Below are positions 4,901 to 5,180 of a DNA stretch of 5,180 bases, piece by piece. The notes below the pieces were generated by a model, which ran no database searches, was not told where the DNA came from, and saw only the letters and a program-made list of their open reading frames with translations. Each line of letters begins with the position of its first letter. The stretch's first letter is position 1. The position numbers were made by a program, and so were the translations under genes. The stretch covers positions 1 to 5,180 of the forward strand of contig CAZVCJ010000248.1 of the NCBI GenBank assembly GCA_964625745.1. The letters are read 5' to 3'. Source of the DNA: CAZVCJ01 sp964625745. Its GTDB lineage: Bacteria; Chloroflexota; Anaerolineae; VGOG01.

Positions 4901-5180
4901 GCCCAGGCCCAGGCCGAGCGCGCTGCCGGCAAGCCATCTGGAAGTTGGAGGTTGGAAGCCTGTCCTGAGACTAGCCGAAGGGTTGGAGGTTAGAAGAATA
5001 TAGAGAGCCACGAAGGCGGTGAAGATGAGAGCAGAAACGTTGTGGGTCAGAATCAGCCCGCCGTAGGCCAGGGCGACCAGGGCGATGTTACTTGTCATGC
5101 TGAGCGGAGCGAAGCATCCCGTTCTTGGCTTGCGGAACGAGATTCTTCGCTCGCTCCGCTCGCTCAGAATGACATGATTG
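1931..5180 (-). CDS. Large membrane protein, PTPS-related/GT-C-like, with four C-terminal beta modules (5' end off window)
   Basis: The frame is open from 5180 to TGA 1933-1931. Residue numbers below count from the first in-frame ATG at 5098, which lies in a repeat, lacks a ribosome site, and is probably not the start. Hydrophobic segments lie near 5-36, 55-77, 124-144, 153-170, 185-206, 247-264, 408-429 and 467-484. LTHN (17-20) and FPGWRAYVDG (364-373) followed by LDQGEHQIVLRLERTPLR recall bacterial PTPS-related/YfhO-like membrane proteins of the GT-C type, proposed to transfer sugars from lipid carriers outside the membrane. The catalytic N-terminus would be off the window, so activity cannot be judged. 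Residues about 515-1055 form four beta-sandwich-like modules (about 515-648, 655-777, 785-910, 920-1055). Modules 2-4 share a (Y/A)TS.W block, and modules 2 and 4 also a PPG.Y.L block. Six or more repeat-derived segments interrupt loops without breaking the frame. Family resemblance is moderately sure; the function is inference. Confidence 0.8.
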   Translation of the reverse strand, partial: NHVILSERSERRISFRKPRTGCFAPLSMTSNIALVALAYGGLILTHNVSALIFTAFVALYILLTSNPSASLRTGFQPPTSRWLAGSALGLGLGLAISAWFWLPALLEGKYAQLEHQTTGYLNYSNHFRGLDLVQPSLLFDYAIEAGQTPFSVGLAQALLALLGVAAIVGWWVKRRRPEAQSAFFIIGLALATFLITPLSRPLWDNVPLLPLVQFPWRFLSVQAFFASLVIGYLGTSWGVGVPNLLGVPRNKPEQDYGELGRAVQDSGSDLPGPRLLACVAGAVLLVASMLGLKPEYLSIGEADITVERLMLYEYFTANVGTTIRHEYLPRWVAPRPYTSEALLRSGEKPPPLVLDGELKAAELIWREPAAEGWTLGVISPQASLAFHTYYFPGWRAYVDGQPREVHPIENLGYIGLDLDQGEHQIVLRLERTPLRALAEGVSLVAALAIIGLLIAGGRLTRQRGNEATRQRGNEVTRQQGLSLINSLPVDSSPLKLAMAILLVSTIGFWISGRHAADHPTTRPPDQEPLDQTMDFDRLPYLHHNPQGVNFGGAARLKSYQLSADEVEAGETVEVVLYWDEVESEDLEANVRLTSPAEYLFHTSVGLAEDSAPIPPPWGGTEGGATHHHLKVPEEAVRGLYLISVTVMDEEGEMRPITERGETLGTTYLRPLRVRSQRWATGDEPTLARFGPGIVLSDVETEQKTPEELEARLTWRVVEPVAANYSLALRLRDWDGQVLASLDTQPHYGLYPTSLWRGRELISDGYVLPLPEGAPPGDDYSLEVILYEVASLTPIGTAQVSQVALTKPTIKTAHPVLQEFAQLALVELSPMTAQIEQGQPLFVEAKWAATEHPTRDYACRLSLRDESGTTVHSQTEPIARGYATSLWPTNVIVASRYQITLDPLLPAGRYDLVIAVDDARTGEGCGEFVAPLGIVIEGRERSYATPSMQARLDVSFGGQIRLLGYDLSREEEALRLELHWQARQQMEGDYKVFVHLFDPVTEEIVAQDDAMPRQNQYPTSWWAEGEVVSDEITISLKDAPPGRYRLALGVYDPQTMDRLAAVGPDGAPIADNRVVLDGEVEVP
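3323..3340. repeat. C8-AT-G8 palindrome inside the membrane-protein gene
   Basis: CCCCCCCCATGGGGGGGG is a perfect palindrome with one further G after it and C-rich and G-rich flanks (about 3310-3347). It is translated in frame as IPPPWGGTEGG (residues about 586-596), interrupting the first beta module between LAEDSA and HHHLKVPEE. Similar C-run/ATG/G-run elements occur dispersed in other bacterial genomes as I recall; a copy elsewhere in this genome cannot be checked here. Confidence 0.75.
3605..3636. repeat. 8-bp tandem array, four units of GTCGGGTG
   Basis: On the + strand the units are GTCGGGCG, GTCGGGTG, GTCGGGTG and GTCGGCTG. On the coding (minus) strand they give the proline/threonine-rich peptide DHPTTRPPDQ (residues 490-499), just after the last membrane helix and before the first beta module. 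It looks like an inserted linker expansion. Confidence 0.8.
3745..3809. repeat. 8-bp tandem array, seven units of GTTGCCTC plus a partial unit
   Basis: Seven consecutive octamers on the + strand run from 3745 to 3800 (GTTGCCTC, GTTACCTC, GTTGCCTC twice, GTCGCCTC, GTTGCCGC twice), then a degenerate GTTAACCTC. Because three octamers equal eight codons, the coding strand gives an 8-residue period: TRQRGNEA, TRQRGNEV, TRQQG (residues 433-453). It falls between two membrane helices. Adjacent sequence at 3712-3725 has 7- and 9-bp inverted matches to the array's start (CAACAGG/CCTGTTG, GGTAACGAG/CTCGTTACC), so the repeat-derived block probably starts near 3700. Confidence 0.85.
4376..4399. repeat. 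7-bp inverted repeat in a membrane-protein loop
   Basis: CGAGCCG (4376-4382) and CGGCTCG (4393-4399) are exact inverted copies separated by 10 bp. They lie in the polar stretch QDYGELGRAVQDSGSD between two membrane helices, next to the stronger palindrome at 4447-4477, and may belong to the same inserted block. Confidence 0.45.
4447..4477. repeat. 11-bp perfect inverted repeat in a membrane-protein loop
   Basis: ACAAGTTGGGG (4447-4457) and CCCCAACTTGT (4467-4477) are exact inverted copies around a 9-bp loop. The left flank adds CCCCAAC (4442-4448), which also pairs with GTTGGGG, so alternative hairpins exist. The element is translated as TSWGVGVPNLLGV (residues 208-220) directly after a membrane helix. 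Confidence 0.75.
4944..4996. repeat. Insertion-like repeat encoding PSASLRTG, flanked by 15-bp direct repeats
   Basis: GTTGGAGGTTGGAAG (4944-4958) and GTTGGAGGTTAGAAG (4982-4996) match at 14 of 15 positions. They flank a core that reads CCTTCGGCTAGTCTCAGGAC then AGG on the coding strand (4981-4959). Core and flanks are translated as SNPSASLRTGFQPPTS (residues 38-53) in the loop between the first hydrophobic region and the next helix. PSxSLRTG peptides recur in unrelated proteins of Chloroflexota as I recall, the mark of a dispersed repeat. Confidence 0.75.
5094..5173. repeat. 80-bp imperfect palindromic repeat (GTCAT..CTGAGCG type)
   Basis: The left end GTCATGCTGAGCGGAGCGAA and the inverted right end GTCATTCTGAGCGAGCGGAG, continuing CGAGCGAAGAATC, are the two arms of a long imperfect hairpin; the right arm has two extra AGCG-type units. 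The centre has CGTTC/GAACG. This resembles dispersed REP-like hairpins of many bacterial genomes. Here the coding strand is open through it (VILSERSERR, then ISFRKPRTGCFAPLSMT), giving an arginine-rich stretch just before a membrane segment. Confidence 0.75.

Noticed and set aside
4418..4993. 191-aa + strand open frame
   Set aside because: It is antisense to clear membrane helices; its Gln/Arg-rich make-up is that of a reversed hydrophobic gene.
5096..5098. ATG at 5098 as the true start of the membrane protein
   Set aside because: It lies inside a repeat arm, has no ribosome site, the frame is open further upstream, and the protein would begin in the middle of a membrane domain.
5094..5180. 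End of an insertion sequence
   Set aside because: There is a hairpin repeat only; no transposase coding and no target duplication can be seen before the window ends.

Overview
The window reads as accessory chromosomal DNA from a moderately GC-rich bacterium, most likely a member of the Chloroflexota (Anaerolineae-like). This rests on recalled family resemblance, not on a marker gene. The large gene resembles the multi-membrane-span 'PTPS-related'/GT-C proteins common in that group. It also carries translated repeat signatures (a PSASLRTG-type peptide, a GTCAT..CTGAGCG hairpin, octamer arrays) that I associate with those genomes. All real genes lie on the minus strand, so the text runs right to left.

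Right part (5180 to 1931): one very long open frame, cut by the right edge, encodes a membrane protein. It has about seven or eight visible hydrophobic segments, a FPGWRAYVDG extracytoplasmic block, and then about 540 residues of four tandem beta-sandwich-like modules. The frame stays open through at least six repeat or palindrome insertions, all in loops or linkers. Two of these are 8-bp tandem arrays flanking the last membrane helix. The frame is open to the window end, so the true start lies outside.

Middle (1930 to 1133): a short intergenic region holds a small intrinsic terminator whose T-run merges with the -35 box of a near-consensus sigma70-type promoter. That promoter drives a toxin-first HigBA-like toxin-antitoxin pair, with 1 nt between the two genes.

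Left part (1132 to 1): 40 bp after the antitoxin comes a possible 34-codon ORF resembling a bare signal peptide. Its stop overlaps a TTG start of a secreted lamin-tail-domain protein with two tandem domains, which runs off the left edge. No promoter is evident between the antitoxin and these ORFs, so they may be transcribed with the toxin-antitoxin operon.

No tRNA, rRNA, CRISPR array or transposase gene is visible.
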